Positions 49,228 through 58,652 of a DNA stretch of 64,000 nucleotides are shown here, piece after piece; within the stretch, counting starts at the first letter, position 1, and the number at the start of each line of letters is the position of its first letter. A program made the position numbers and the translations under genes. The notes beneath the pieces are model-generated. The model was not told where the DNA came from. It was given only the letters and a program-made list of their open reading frames with translations, and did not search any database. Source of the DNA: Alphaproteobacteria bacterium (GTDB lineage Bacteria > Pseudomonadota > Alphaproteobacteria > Rhizobiales > Xanthobacteraceae); assembly GCA_005884765.1 (NCBI GenBank), contig VAZV01000135.1, positions 1 through 64,000 of the forward strand, written 5' to 3'.

Positions 49228-50209
49228 TCACTCGATCACCTCATCGGCGCCAACCATCACGAGCTCCGGAACGGTGAAGCCCGAGGCCTTGGCGGTCTTC
49301 AGATTAATGACCAGCTCGAACTTGGTCGGCTGCTCGACCGGGATGTCGGATGGCTTCTCGCCCTTGAGGATGCGGTCGACGATCTCCGCGCCGCGCCGCC
49401 ATTGTGCGGCATGGTCGGTGCCGTACGACATCAGGCCACCCGCTTCGGCGAATTCGCGATAACCGTAGATCGCAGGCAAACGCAGGCTCAAGACGAGCGC
49501 TGCGATCTCACTTTTCTGACTTAGGGTGAGCGGATCCTCCAGCACCACCAGGCCGCCGGCCCCTGCGGCCTTGGCGGCCTCGAGCTGCGGCTTGATTTCC
49601 GCAGGTGTGCGCACCTCGAAGGCGCGGACCTGTATCTTGGCAACTTTCGCTGCGGCCTCGAGCTCCTTGTAGGCCAGCGGCGCGTACGGCGTGCCCGGAT
49701 TCATGATCGCCGCAAACAGCGGGCTTGCCGGGGCCATCTCCTGCACCAGCTGAAGCCGGCCGCCCTGCAAGCCGGCGGCCAGGTCCGACAGTCCGGTGAC
49801 GTTGCCACCGGGGCGGGCTAGACTTTCGACGATGCCCGCGCCGATGGAATCGCCGACCGCCATGAAGACTACGGCGACACGGTCGGAAGCGGCTTTGCCC
49901 GTCTTGGCGGCGACCGTGCCAAATCCGGTGACGAGCACATCAGGCTTCATCCTGACAAGATCGGACGCGAGGTCCGGCAACAGTTCGGGGCGGCCTTCGG
50001 CGGAGCGATAGACGAAGTGCAGGTTTTGCCCTTCAACATAGCCAAGTTCGCCGAGCCGGCCCAAAAACTTCGGCACGAAGTTGCGATCCTCGTCCGGAAG
50101 CAAAGCAAGCAATGGTGAATGATTTTTCTTTCTCTGCGGCTGCTCTGCGCGCAACGGCGAAGAGCGCTGCGCCGGCCAGCACTTTCATCAGCGATCGCCG
50201 GTCCGTCAT
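49228..50209 (-). pseudogene. ABC-type substrate-binding protein (ABC_sub_bind family) with a 4-bp duplication
   Basis: Translation from ATG 50209 gives a Tat/Sec-type leader (MTDRRSLMKVLAGAALFAVAR) and then AEKEKSFTIA before leaving frame. The remaining protein (LLPDEDRNFVPKFLGRLGEL, GYVEGQNLHFVYRSAEGRPE, SLARPGGNVTGLSDLA, FELVINLKTAKASG) is in another frame to 49228. The plus strand has GCAAGCAA at 50105-50112; removing one GCAA restores a continuous protein. This family typically binds small ligands in the periplasm. It is likely inactive unless the shift is an error. Confidence 0.82.
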
Positions 50210-50288
50210 GCGAAGCCTCACGCCCTCGGGTCCATTCAGCTTAAACGCAGGGCTAACCCACGACAACAAGGTTCCAGCATCTCCCTGA

Positions 50289-51665
50289 CTAACTGGCCGG
50301 CGAAAACCAAAGCCTGAGCTTGAGACCCGGCGCGTTATCGAGCATTTCGATCCGCGCGCCATGAAGACGGGCCACCGCAGCAACCAGGCTGAGCCCGAGG
50401 CCGTTTCCTGACGTATAGCGGCTGCGTTCGAGCCGGTAAAAACGCTTGAAAACACGCTCCCGCTCGCATTCGGGAATTCCGGGCCCGTCATCGCTGATCG
50501 AGATCACCGGGCTGCCGCCGATGTTCTCGGTCGCAACGACGACTTGTCCCCCGGTGCGGCCATGCTTGATCGCATTGTCTACGAGATTGGCGATGGCATC
50601 AAAAATCAGGTCACGATCGCCGGTCACCAGCACCTCGCGATCGCCGACCACAGTGAGGCGGGTGCCGTCCTGTTCGGCCGCGGCATCGTACAGCTCGACC
50701 ACTTCGCCAGCGATTTCGACCAGGTTGACGGTCCGAAACGCGTCCTTGCGCGCCTGGGTCTCGATTTGCGCAATTCGGGTGATCGACGAGAAAATCCGCA
50801 ACACGGCATCGAGATCGGCGATGGTGTGGCCGATCAGCGCTTGATCATCCTCGCTGGCGCGCTGGCCGTGATAGGCCTTCTCCAGCCGTCCGCGCATGCG
50901 TGTCAGCGGCGTGCGCAAATCGTGCGCGACATTGTCGCTCACCTGTTTGACTTCCCCCATCAATGTCTCGATGCGCTCCAGCATCAGGTTCAGGTTCTCG
51001 GCAACGCGATCCCATTCGTCATGGCTGCCACGGAGCGGGATGCGCTTGTCGAGGCCGCTCTGCATAATGGCCCGGCTGGTGGCGTTGATCTGCTCGATCC
51101 GCCCGACGGTCCGGCGCGTCACCAGGATGCTCGCGAGCCCCGCAAGCACGACCAACAATGCGCCGACCGAGATCACCGCGGTCTTGATCTGATCGGTAAA
51201 GCTGTCGAGCTCGCTGATATCGCGGCCCACCAGCAGACGATCGCCGCCTGGAAGCGTCCCGAGCATTGCCCGCAGGAGCGGCGGGTTTGTCGCGTTCGGC
51301 AACGGCTCGCTTGCGCGAAACTCTGTCCATCCGCTGCCTGCCGTCACCGTCGACGGCCATGTCTTGAGGTTGCCGCCCATAGGGGCCAACGATGGATCGG
51401 CGAGGATATAGACGCTGTCCGCAAAGCTTTTGTCGGCGATGCGTTGTCCGATCAAGGCGAGCAGCCCGTCGCGGCCCAATCGTTCGTAAGCGGCCTGCAG
51501 GCTCGAATATTCGGTCATGATGGCGCGATCCGATCGGCCGCGCACATAGGAAGAGGTGGAGAGATAGACGTAGCTGAAAAGCGCCGACACGACCACGCCG
51601 AAGGTGGCGATCGCGATCAGCGCCAGCTTGAAGGTCGATGACCTTAAGGTCTTAGCCAGGAGCAC
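50289..51665 (-). CDS. two-component sensor histidine kinase
   Basis: This 458-aa kinase has two membrane segments (residues 14-34 and about 167-187) framing a periplasmic domain. A HAMP segment follows (RRTVGRIEQINATSRAI). The H-box is DNVAHDLRTPLTRMRGRLE, followed by the HATPase motifs NLVDNAIKHG (N), DDGPGIPECERERVFKRFYR (G1/F) and SGNGLGLSLV (G2). It overlaps the response-regulator gene by 14 bases, so the two act as a pair. The signal is unknown; the decayed binding-protein gene downstream may once have belonged to it. Confidence 0.94.
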   Translation of the reverse strand: MLLAKTLRSSTFKLALIAIATFGVVVSALFSYVYLSTSSYVRGRSDRAIMTEYSSLQAAYERLGRDGLLALIGQRIADKSFADSVYILADPSLAPMGGNLKTWPSTVTAGSGWTEFRASEPLPNATNPPLLRAMLGTLPGGDRLLVGRDISELDSFTDQIKTAVISVGALLVVLAGLASILVTRRTVGRIEQINATSRAIMQSGLDKRIPLRGSHDEWDRVAENLNLMLERIETLMGEVKQVSDNVAHDLRTPLTRMRGRLEKAYHGQRASEDDQALIGHTIADLDAVLRIFSSITRIAQIETQARKDAFRTVNLVEIAGEVVELYDAAAEQDGTRLTVVGDREVLVTGDRDLIFDAIANLVDNAIKHGRTGGQVVVATENIGGSPVISISDDGPGIPECERERVFKRFYRLERSRYTSGNGLGLSLVAAVARLHGARIEMLDNAPGLKLRLWFSPAS

Positions 51666-52344
51666 GGAGACAGTACCCGATGCCGCGAACCGTATGAATC
51701 AGCGGATAGGCCTGCTGGCCGTCGACTTTGCGACGCACCCGCCCGACGTAGACGTCGATGATATTCGTCGAGGGATCGAAATGAAGATCCCAGACGTGCC
51801 GCAGCAACATGGCGCGGGATACCACGCGGCCTTGGTTGCGAACCAGATACTCCAGAAGCTGGAATTCCCGTGGAAAAAGAAAGATGGCCTTGCCGCGCCG
51901 GCTCGCGGTACGCGACACCAGGTCGATCGCGAGATCGCCGACACGCAAGATGGTCTCCTTGACAATGGTCTCGCTGCGCCGGCCCAGCGCCTCGACGCGC
52001 GCCAACAGTTCGACGAATGAAAAGGGCTTGACCAGATAGTCGTCGCCCCCGGCACGCAGGCCACGCACCCGATCGTCGACTTCTCCGAGCGCGCTGATGA
52101 TCAGAACGGGCGTGGCAATGCCGTCGTCGCGCAATTGGCGCATGACCGCGATGCCGTCGATGTCCGGAAGCATGCGGTCGATCGTGATCACGGCATAGTC
52201 GCTGGCCGCGCCGCGGCTCAGCGCTTCGTTGCCGCTTTGGGCCAGATCCACTTGGTAGCCGCTGGTCGTCAGCTGTTCGACGAGCTGACCGGCGGTTTCC
52301 GGATCGTCCTCGACGACCAGAATACGGCGGTGACCTCCCGTCAT
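51652..52344 (-). CDS. OmpR-type response regulator
   Basis: This 230-aa protein has a receiver domain (RILVVEDDPETAG, phosphoacceptor D56 in TIDRMLPDIDG, and the switch Lys of DDYLVKPFSF). The C-terminal winged helix contains FPREFQLLEYLVRNQGRVVSRAMLL and IDVYVGRVRRKV...HTVRGIGYCL. I prefer the Met of MTGGHRRILVVED. It controls transcription in response to its overlapping kinase partner. Confidence 0.94.
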   Translation of the reverse strand: MTGGHRRILVVEDDPETAGQLVEQLTTSGYQVDLAQSGNEALSRGAASDYAVITIDRMLPDIDGIAVMRQLRDDGIATPVLIISALGEVDDRVRGLRAGGDDYLVKPFSFVELLARVEALGRRSETIVKETILRVGDLAIDLVSRTASRRGKAIFLFPREFQLLEYLVRNQGRVVSRAMLLRHVWDLHFDPSTNIIDVYVGRVRRKVDGQQAYPLIHTVRGIGYCLRAPG

Positions 52345-52543
52345 GGTCCTCCGACATAGCAGAGCTGACATGTCTGCCAGATACTATGTTGCAGGCAATC
52401 TGAAGGTTGCGTGAACGGATCCGCCACCAGAGCGTGGTGGTCGTCACGAGCCGAACCGGCTTGCCGGAACTTGCTGCGGTGACAACCATCACGGCGTCTG
52501 GATCGTTGGCTTGCGTTCGCCGCGGTGCATCAATCGCGAAGCG

Positions 52544-53029
52544 TCAGTAGCCGTAGTCGCCGCAGACGTCTACCCACTGCAGTCCATATGGCGTCCACAC
52601 TCTGCGCCAGCAGCTATCGTAGGCGGCGACGGCGAAGGGCGCGCCAATGAACGCAAAGCGGTGGAAGCGATGATGGAAGAAGCGGTGATGGAAGCCGTCC
52701 CGGAACGCGAACCTTGAAAATCGCGGTGCGAATCCAGGATGCGCAAACCGGGGCGAGAACGCGGCATGCGCCGCAAAGGGCGCACTCGCGAAACGGGCGC
52801 CGCCAAAGCGCGGGCCGCCCATGCCGCCAAAGCGCGGGCCGCCACCCATGCCGCCGAAGTGCATGCCGCCGCCGCCCATGGCGCCGGCATGCATCCCGCC
52901 TCCCATGCCGCCAGCATGGCCGCCTCCACCACCGCCACCGCCGCCGCGGGCGGCGAGTGCCGGTGACGCCAGCGCAAGCGCTGTGGCAAGCGCGCCGGCG
53001 GCGAGGCAACTAACGAGCTTGTTGGTCAT
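52544..53029 (-). CDS. secreted Gly/Met/His-rich protein
   Basis: This 161-aa protein has a clear signal peptide (LVSCLAAGALATALALASPALA). Gly-rich repeats of the G-G-M-H/F type follow, then a Phe/His/Arg-rich segment (HHRFFHHRFHRF) and a C-terminal cysteine pair (DSCWRRVWTPYG, DVCGDYGY). The composition suggests an extracytoplasmic, possibly metal-binding, low-complexity protein. Similar proteins are frequent in Bradyrhizobium (recollection). Function is unknown. Confidence 0.8.
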   Translation of the reverse strand: MTNKLVSCLAAGALATALALASPALAARGGGGGGGGGHAGGMGGGMHAGAMGGGGMHFGGMGGGPRFGGMGGPRFGGARFASAPFAAHAAFSPRFAHPGFAPRFSRFAFRDGFHHRFFHHRFHRFAFIGAPFAVAAYDSCWRRVWTPYGLQWVDVCGDYGY

Positions 53030-53240
53030 CTCAATTCCTCCGTGGTTGAATCGCAGCGACAGATTTCCGTCGCACGAAGAAGACGACGAAGAGACCGAAA
53101 GGGTCCGATGATTTCAAATGACAAATGTGACAGTTTCTGACACCGAAGTTAGTTTCGGTCTGCATGGCGGCCGCGAGTCCGGATCACGATGCGGGCGTTG
53201 AATCCCAATCGAGTGGGCAGATTGTCGACGTCGGGTCGCG

Positions 53241-53666
53241 CTAGCCTCCGCGCTGCGCCTTGTCGTGCTGCGTTATGCCGACCGCCTTGTAATCGTAGGT
53301 CGGATAGAACTCGGTGCGATAGGCGCCCCAGGCCGAGTTCTCGATGACGCGGTTGACCTCGCGCAGCCGCGCAGCCGGAAACCGCAGCGTGACGACCTGT
53401 CCGATCCCCATCATGATGTACCAGCTCACGACTTCGACGCCGGCCGGCGGAAAGGCCTTGTAGTAGCCTTGCTTCTCAAGCTGCGCGTTGATCTCGCTGA
53501 GCGGGCGCGACTGGTCGTGCTTCAGGAGCACGGTGATCATTACCGCATCGTCCGGCGCCGAGGTCGCATTTTCGGTCGACGGCGTCTGCGTGATGGCCGA
53601 TGAATTCAAGGTCAAGCAACCTGCCAGCACGGCTATCGCCAAAAATCCGATTCTTCGCCTCATCAC
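53241..53666 (-). CDS. putative lipoprotein, 141 aa
   Basis: The N-terminus MMRRRIGFLAIAVLAGC fits a lipoprotein signal with LAGC lipobox and Cys17. The rest (ITVLLKHDQSRPLSEINAQLEKQGYY, WYIMMGIGQVVTLRFPAARLREVNRVIE) is a small alpha/beta domain without a recognised family. Function is unknown. Confidence 0.75.
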   Translation of the reverse strand: MMRRRIGFLAIAVLAGCLTLNSSAITQTPSTENATSAPDDAVMITVLLKHDQSRPLSEINAQLEKQGYYKAFPPAGVEVVSWYIMMGIGQVVTLRFPAARLREVNRVIENSAWGAYRTEFYPTYDYKAVGITQHDKAQRGG

Positions 53667-53748
53667 TAGTCTCCTTCAAGACGTCCAGACGGTCGCTGGA
53701 ATTATGGCTCGATCGTCGCAAGAGAAACGCCCGATGTAGACGCGAAAA

Positions 53749-55080
53749 TCATCGCGGCTGGTATTCCGCCGAGATGTCCTTGCCGGTGTAGTCGACCATC
53801 GCCGCCGTCGCGGCCAGCGTGATGACAGCGCAAACCGCGATATAGATCGCGATCGCGACCGGCGAATGATAGGTGCCGAACAGCCATGCCGCGATCAGCG
53901 GTGCGGGACCGCCCGCAATGACGGAGGCAAGCTGATAGCCGAGGGAAGAGCCGCTATAGCGCAAGCGTCCGGTGAAGCTTTCGGCGATCAGCGCCGCCTG
54001 CGGGCCGTACATCATGTCGTGGGGTATCAGGGACAGGATGATCGCCAGGAAGATGATCGGCATCGATCCGGTGTCCAGCATTCCGAAATAGATGAAGCCG
54101 AACACGCCGGTCACCGCCGCGCCGATCATGTACATGTTCTTGCGCCCGATGCGATCGGACAGGTGGCCGAACAGCGGGATCGACACGAAAGACAGCACCG
54201 AGGCCGCTAACACCGCCGTCAGCAGGAAGTCCCGCGAGACATGCAGCGTGCCGGTGCCGTAGGAGAACACGAACGCGGTGAAGATATAGAACGGCGCCTG
54301 CTCGGCCATCCGCGCCAACGCCGACAGCAGGATTTCCTTCGGGTACTGCTGAATCACGGCCAGCATCGGCGCGCGTTCGATCCTGCGCTCGGCCACCAGC
54401 TTGGAAAACACCGGGGTCTCCAGGATGCCCAGCCGGATATAGAGGCCGACGCCGACCAGGATGAGACTGAGCGCGAACGGGATGCGCCAGCCCCAGGAGA
54501 GGAACTGTTCGCCGGACATCTGACTAAAGGAGAGCACGGCGAGATTGGCCAAGAACAGTCCGCAGGGCACGCCGAACTGCGGCCAGGATGCGATCAATCC
54601 CCGCGAGCGGTCGGTGCGCGCCCATTCCATCGACATCAAAACCGAGCCGCCCCATTCGCCGCCGACACCGACGCCCTGGATGAAGCGCAGCACGGTGAGG
54701 ATGACCGCGCCCCAGACGCCGATGCGCTCATAGGTCGGGACCAGCGCCACGGCAAAAGTGGCGATGCCCATCAGCAACAGCGTTGCAATCAGCGTCGACT
54801 TGCGGCCGATGCGGTCGCCGTAATGGCCGAATATCGCGGCGCCGATCGGCCGCGCGACGAATCCGACCGCGTAGATGGCAAAGGCTTCAAGCGTGCCGAC
54901 CCAGGGATCGGAGTGCGGAAAAAACAGTTTTGCGAACACGAGGCCGGTGACGGTGCTGTAGAGGAAGAAGTCGTACCACTCGATCGCCGTCCCGATCGTG
55001 GAGGCGATCACGGCGCGGCGAAGTTGCAGGCTGTGTTCGGACGAGGTGAGGGCAGCGGGGTCAGCATTGGATATCGTCAT
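53749..55080 (-). CDS. MFS transporter, metabolite:H+ symporter (MHS) type
   Basis: This 443-aa twelve-helix transporter has the MHS features IGTAIEWYDFFLYS in helix 1, FGHYGDRIGRKSTL (loop 2-3), LRFIQGVGVGGEWGGSVLMSMEWA and FGHLSDRIGRKN. Relatives carry dicarboxylates, shikimate, proline or citrate. I chose the Met of MTISNADPAAL as start; an upstream in-frame extension is Arg-rich and unlikely. The substrate is unknown. Confidence 0.92.
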   Translation of the reverse strand: MTISNADPAALTSSEHSLQLRRAVIASTIGTAIEWYDFFLYSTVTGLVFAKLFFPHSDPWVGTLEAFAIYAVGFVARPIGAAIFGHYGDRIGRKSTLIATLLLMGIATFAVALVPTYERIGVWGAVILTVLRFIQGVGVGGEWGGSVLMSMEWARTDRSRGLIASWPQFGVPCGLFLANLAVLSFSQMSGEQFLSWGWRIPFALSLILVGVGLYIRLGILETPVFSKLVAERRIERAPMLAVIQQYPKEILLSALARMAEQAPFYIFTAFVFSYGTGTLHVSRDFLLTAVLAASVLSFVSIPLFGHLSDRIGRKNMYMIGAAVTGVFGFIYFGMLDTGSMPIIFLAIILSLIPHDMMYGPQAALIAESFTGRLRYSGSSLGYQLASVIAGGPAPLIAAWLFGTYHSPVAIAIYIAVCAVITLAATAAMVDYTGKDISAEYQPR

Positions 55081-55343
55081 GGCAGAGCCTCTTCGCCTGG
55101 CGGCTCGCCCCAAGCCAGCTTGGATGGTTTGGATCAAAAACTTGCGAACTCGCCTTCCGGTTCCACCCCGTTGCACGGCAAAACCGCGACTTTCGGAGGG
55201 GGCCGTGCGAGCGCGGTTGGCCAGGCGCTGCGTCAATTCCGCCCGCTTCGCCATATGTGAAGTGCATCACAAGCCGTCATCCGCGCCGGCGCTATGGGTG
55301 GGGTGGCAGGGGCCCGGTCGGTACAGTAGCGAGGGCGGGAGCG

Positions 55344-55520
55344 ATGAAGACACGACGGATGGTGTATTGGTGGTTCAGGTTCGTGGTCTCGGGGCGATTT
55401 ATCGAGACGTTCTTCAACCTGCGGCGCGACAAGGGTTCGCGACTGCGTGCGGATGCCCTCGCCGGACCTTCGGAAACAGGCGCTAGCGCTAGCCCTGGCC
55501 GACCAGCTTCATGCAGGTAG
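55344..55520 (+). CDS. possible small hypothetical protein
   Basis: A 58-aa frame starts MKTRRMVYWWFRFVVSGRF with GGGAG about seven bases before the ATG. The hydrophobic, basic N-terminus could be membrane-associated. Its 3' end overlaps the next minus-strand gene by about 30 bases. Support is weak. Confidence 0.3.
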   Translation: MKTRRMVYWWFRFVVSGRFIETFFNLRRDKGSRLRADALAGPSETGASASPGRPASCR

Positions 55521-56463
55521 CAACTCTGCTGTTGAATGCATCGCGTCCCTTCGATGCCATGTGGGTCAGTCGGTCGGCGAGCGAGTGGCGCCTGCGCAGG
55601 TTGAGCGATTCCAGGACGTGGCCGACCTCCTCCGGAAACCTGCTCACCTCGGCGTCGACATCGGCGGCGATGGCGCTCATGATGTTGTGCAGCCGTATCC
55701 CCCAGTCGGACTGGTCAAGCCGGTAAATGCAAGCCTGCAGCGCGTCTTCCGCGTCGTAGATTTCGATCAGAATCTCCCTGGCGACGGCGATGCAGTTGTT
55801 CTGCAACGCCGCGCGCAATGCCGTACCCTTGTCCTCCAGCTGATCGAGCACCATCGAGACCACGACCGCACAGGGCGTGACCGCGATATCGGCGGCGTTC
55901 CTGCTCGGCCCGGCCTCGGTGGCGAGACGGATCAACTGCCAGAAAGTCTTCAGCCGCATTGCCACCAGCGCGAGCGCAAAGGGAAGTGCGGCGGCATTAT
56001 CCCTGCCGAATGCGTCGAGCAGCGCCGTCGCCTTGGCAACCTGCACCTGGCCGAATTCCACGATAGTCGGCGGGAGCTCGCTATTCAGCCTGGCCAACGC
56101 ATCACGAGCTCGCAGCACTACTATCATCTTGGTCAGGTCGCCAAAGACCGAAGGCGAAGCCGTGTAGGTTGCGAGCTTGGCGCGGGCGCGATCGGCCCCT
56201 TCAGGAGACGTGAGCGCGCTCTCGAGATACTTGTAGACCTTGGTCTGGAAGGTTGCCGCGACTTTTCGGATTTGCGCCTGATTGTCGGCGGCGATCAGCG
56301 GCCTCATCTGGGCGGCATAGTCGCTCGCCATCGTCGGCAACAGATCGTGGCTGATCCATTCCCAAATCGCGGCCAGCGAGCCGCGCAGGATGTGGCCGCA
56401 ATTGTCATGCTCGGGCTCGCCGTCGACCAGCATCGGTTCCAGCGGGCGCAGCTTTTCCAGCAC
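55489..56463 (-). CDS. N-terminally truncated paralogue of the 56538-57695 protein
   Basis: About 324 aa align throughout with the upstream neighbour: PMLVDGEPEHDNCGHILRGSL, AAIWEWISHDLLPTMASDY, RAKLATYTASPSVFGDLTKM, SRFPEEVGHVLESLNLRR and KGRDAFNSRVATCMKLV. The first 90 or so residues of the paralogue are absent, and sequence upstream is just the paralogue's 3' region. A GTG at 56463 is the first credible start; its expression is doubtful. The family is unknown to me. The tandem arrangement shows gene duplication followed by decay or partial copying. Confidence 0.65.
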   Translation of the reverse strand: MLEKLRPLEPMLVDGEPEHDNCGHILRGSLAAIWEWISHDLLPTMASDYAAQMRPLIAADNQAQIRKVAATFQTKVYKYLESALTSPEGADRARAKLATYTASPSVFGDLTKMIVVLRARDALARLNSELPPTIVEFGQVQVAKATALLDAFGRDNAAALPFALALVAMRLKTFWQLIRLATEAGPSRNAADIAVTPCAVVVSMVLDQLEDKGTALRAALQNNCIAVAREILIEIYDAEDALQACIYRLDQSDWGIRLHNIMSAIAADVDAEVSRFPEEVGHVLESLNLRRRHSLADRLTHMASKGRDAFNSRVATCMKLVGQG

Positions 56464-56537
56464 CGCCGCTGCGCCAGGTATCGCGGCGCGGTGCCTGGCG
56501 CCCAGCCAAAGTGATTGATTGAAGAAAAATTGTCGCG

Positions 56538-57695
56538 TTAGCTGACCAGCTTCATGCAGGAGGCAACGCCGCTGTTGAAAGCGTCGCGACCTTTCCATGC
56601 CATGTAGCTCAGACGTCGGGTCAGCGATTTGCCGCCGCGCAGACTGCTTGATCCCAGGACATGGCCGACCTCGTCGGGAAAGCGGCTCACCTCTTCCTCC
56701 ACCAATGCCGCGATCGCGTCCATCAGCTTGCGCAGCCTTGCCCCCCACTCGGACGCGTCGAGCTCGTTGATGCGGACCTGCAGCGCATGCTCGGTGTCGT
56801 AGATCGCGACCAGAAGGCTCCGGGCGACCAGCACCCGGTTTTTGCGCAAGGCCACGCGCAACGCCGACCGCGCATCTTCCACCTGGTCGAGCACCATCGA
56901 GACGGCCATCGCATAGGGCATGGCGGCAATGTCGGCGGCTTTCTTGCTGGGGGCCGCCTTGGTGGCGAGGTAGATCAGCTGCCAGGATGTCTTGAGCCGC
57001 TTGCCGATCAGCGCCAGCCCGAACGGAACGGCGTCGGCGTGCTCCTTTCCGAGCATTTTCAGCAAGGCCGTCACCTTGGCGAGCATTGCATCATCGAACC
57101 GATCGATGTTGGCCGGCAGCGCGTCGTTGAACTTCGCCAACGCGTCGCGGGTGCGCAATACGCACATCATCTTGGTGAGGTCATGATAGGCCGACGGCGA
57201 TGCCGTGTAGGTCGCGAGCTTGGCGCGGGTCTGCGTAACGGCTTCAGGCGAGCCGAGCGCGTTTTCCAGATATTTTAGCACCTTTGTCTGGAAGGTAGCG
57301 GCTGCCTTGCGAAGCTCCTTTTGCTTGTCGGCCGCGGTCAGCTTGTTGATCTCGTCGACATAGTCGCGGGCCATGGTTGGCAGCAGATCGCGATTGATCC
57401 ATTCCCAGATCGGAGCCAGCGAACCGCGCGGTATCCGCCCGCAATTTTCATGTTCGGGCGCGCCATTGACGAGTACCGGCTCGAGCGCGGCGAAAAAGTA
57501 CCGCGCGGGATCGCCGCCGCGACCTTGACTGGATCCGTCCTTGCGGAATTCTGCACGCAGCTTGGCCTGGATGTCGGCGGAGCCGGGCATCTCGACGCCG
57601 CACAGCTCCAGACGTTCGAGCTCGGTGAGAAGGCAACTGCGCGTCACCGGCGTCAGTCGCTGCAGAAATTCCCAAATCCTTTCGATCTGCATCAT
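56538..57695 (-). CDS. hypothetical protein of unrecognised family, intact tandem paralogue
   Basis: This protein of about 385 aa starts MMQIERIWEFLQRLTPVTRS. It is predominantly alpha-helical with no signal peptide. Conserved positions shared with the downstream paralogue include E-H-x-N-C-G, the WEWI-x-x-DLLPTMA segment, AKLATYTASPS, and a C-terminal GRDAFNSxVAxCMKLV. No catalytic motif is apparent. I do not recognise a family. It lies in a region of regulators, divergent from the LuxR-type gene. The start is uncertain; 57785 is also in frame. Confidence 0.72.
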   Translation of the reverse strand: MMQIERIWEFLQRLTPVTRSCLLTELERLELCGVEMPGSADIQAKLRAEFRKDGSSQGRGGDPARYFFAALEPVLVNGAPEHENCGRIPRGSLAPIWEWINRDLLPTMARDYVDEINKLTAADKQKELRKAAATFQTKVLKYLENALGSPEAVTQTRAKLATYTASPSAYHDLTKMMCVLRTRDALAKFNDALPANIDRFDDAMLAKVTALLKMLGKEHADAVPFGLALIGKRLKTSWQLIYLATKAAPSKKAADIAAMPYAMAVSMVLDQVEDARSALRVALRKNRVLVARSLLVAIYDTEHALQVRINELDASEWGARLRKLMDAIAALVEEEVSRFPDEVGHVLGSSSLRGGKSLTRRLSYMAWKGRDAFNSGVASCMKLVS

Positions 57696-57982
57696 CACAC
57701 GCAATGTCCGCAGTCTTTCGGCGCCGGCGATCGGCCCGTGCGTGGAGGCATTTGCGCGCTCGCAGCCCGCCTTTAAGGAAAGCAAGGCCTCGTTAAAGAA
57801 GTCGTAATACCAGCGTACCGATCGGTAAAATTACGGATTTCGGCTCGCTCCCGCATCCCTGATGACATGCGAACGGAGCCTGAGCAACCCAAGGTTGCGG
57901 CCCGGCACCGCGTTAGGACACCGTAGTCTTACTGGGCCTGAAATTAACTGCAGAACCATGGGAGTTCCGTTAGACAGCGGAT

Positions 57983-58582
57983 ATGTCGCAGCACGAAAGC
58001 CAGCTCCCTGATTCGCCTTTTTCGAGCTGGACCGAGCGCGCTACCCCCCTTCAGGACGCAGAAATCGCCGAGCTTGCCGCGGCGCGCGGGTCTGCGATGG
58101 GCGAGGCTGCGGTGACGATTGCGCGCGAGCTCAACGGTCCGTTGACCGCGCTGCTGCTCTATCTGGGCGAGATCAAACTGCGCAGCCATCGATTCGCGCA
58201 GCCGGCGGAGGACCGGGCCCATTTGCAAAAGATCATCGAGAATGCACTCCGGCAAACCGAGCACGTCTGCGCCCTCCTCGGGCAACTCGCTGTTTCGCCT
58301 TCGCGGTTCACTGAGGCGTCAAATCGCGGGTGCCGCGCCCGCGAAGGCATTGGCGCGCGACAAATCGTGCGCCCGTCGGCGGTGGGCCAGAAACCCCTGA
58401 CGCGGCGCGAGCGGGAGGTTTTGAAACTCATCAGCGAAGGCTATACCAACAAGCAAGGCGCCTTGCGCATGGGCATCAGCCCGCGGACATTCGAGAGCCA
58501 TCGTGCCGAGGTGATGCGAAAGCTCGGTGCGCGCAACACCGCGGACCTGGTCCGCGCGGCGCTGCTCTATCCCGAAGCTTAG
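57983..58582 (+). CDS. LuxR-type regulator with a kinase-dimerisation-like N-terminus
   Basis: This 199-aa protein has a C-terminal LuxR/GerE HTH (residues 138-195: LTRREREVLKLISEGYTNKQ, MGISPRTFESHRAEVMRKLG). The N-terminal helical region (45-103) reads TIARELNGPLTALLLYLGEI, closely resembling a HisKA H-box (AHELNxPL) with Arg48 where the phosphorylated His would be. There is no receiver or HATPase domain. It may sense by dimerising with or decoying a kinase (inference). It is transcribed away from the two paralogous unknown genes. Confidence 0.85.
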   Translation: MSQHESQLPDSPFSSWTERATPLQDAEIAELAAARGSAMGEAAVTIARELNGPLTALLLYLGEIKLRSHRFAQPAEDRAHLQKIIENALRQTEHVCALLGQLAVSPSRFTEASNRGCRAREGIGARQIVRPSAVGQKPLTRREREVLKLISEGYTNKQGALRMGISPRTFESHRAEVMRKLGARNTADLVRAALLYPEA

Positions 58583-58652
58583 CGCGTATTGCGGTTCGAT
58601 CGAACCAGAGCCGTCGGCCGCGTCTCGGAAAATGAAGCCAACGAACGCGCGC

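Noticed and set aside
48756..49277. 173-codon frame at the island right end
   Set aside because: It runs through the boundary repeat and the tRNA-like sequence, has no motif, and its composition is not protein-like.
52614..53013. Overlapping frames in and opposite the Gly-rich protein gene
   Set aside because: Low-complexity GGC/GCC repeats keep all frames open; only the frame with a signal peptide and Cys-containing C-terminus is credible.
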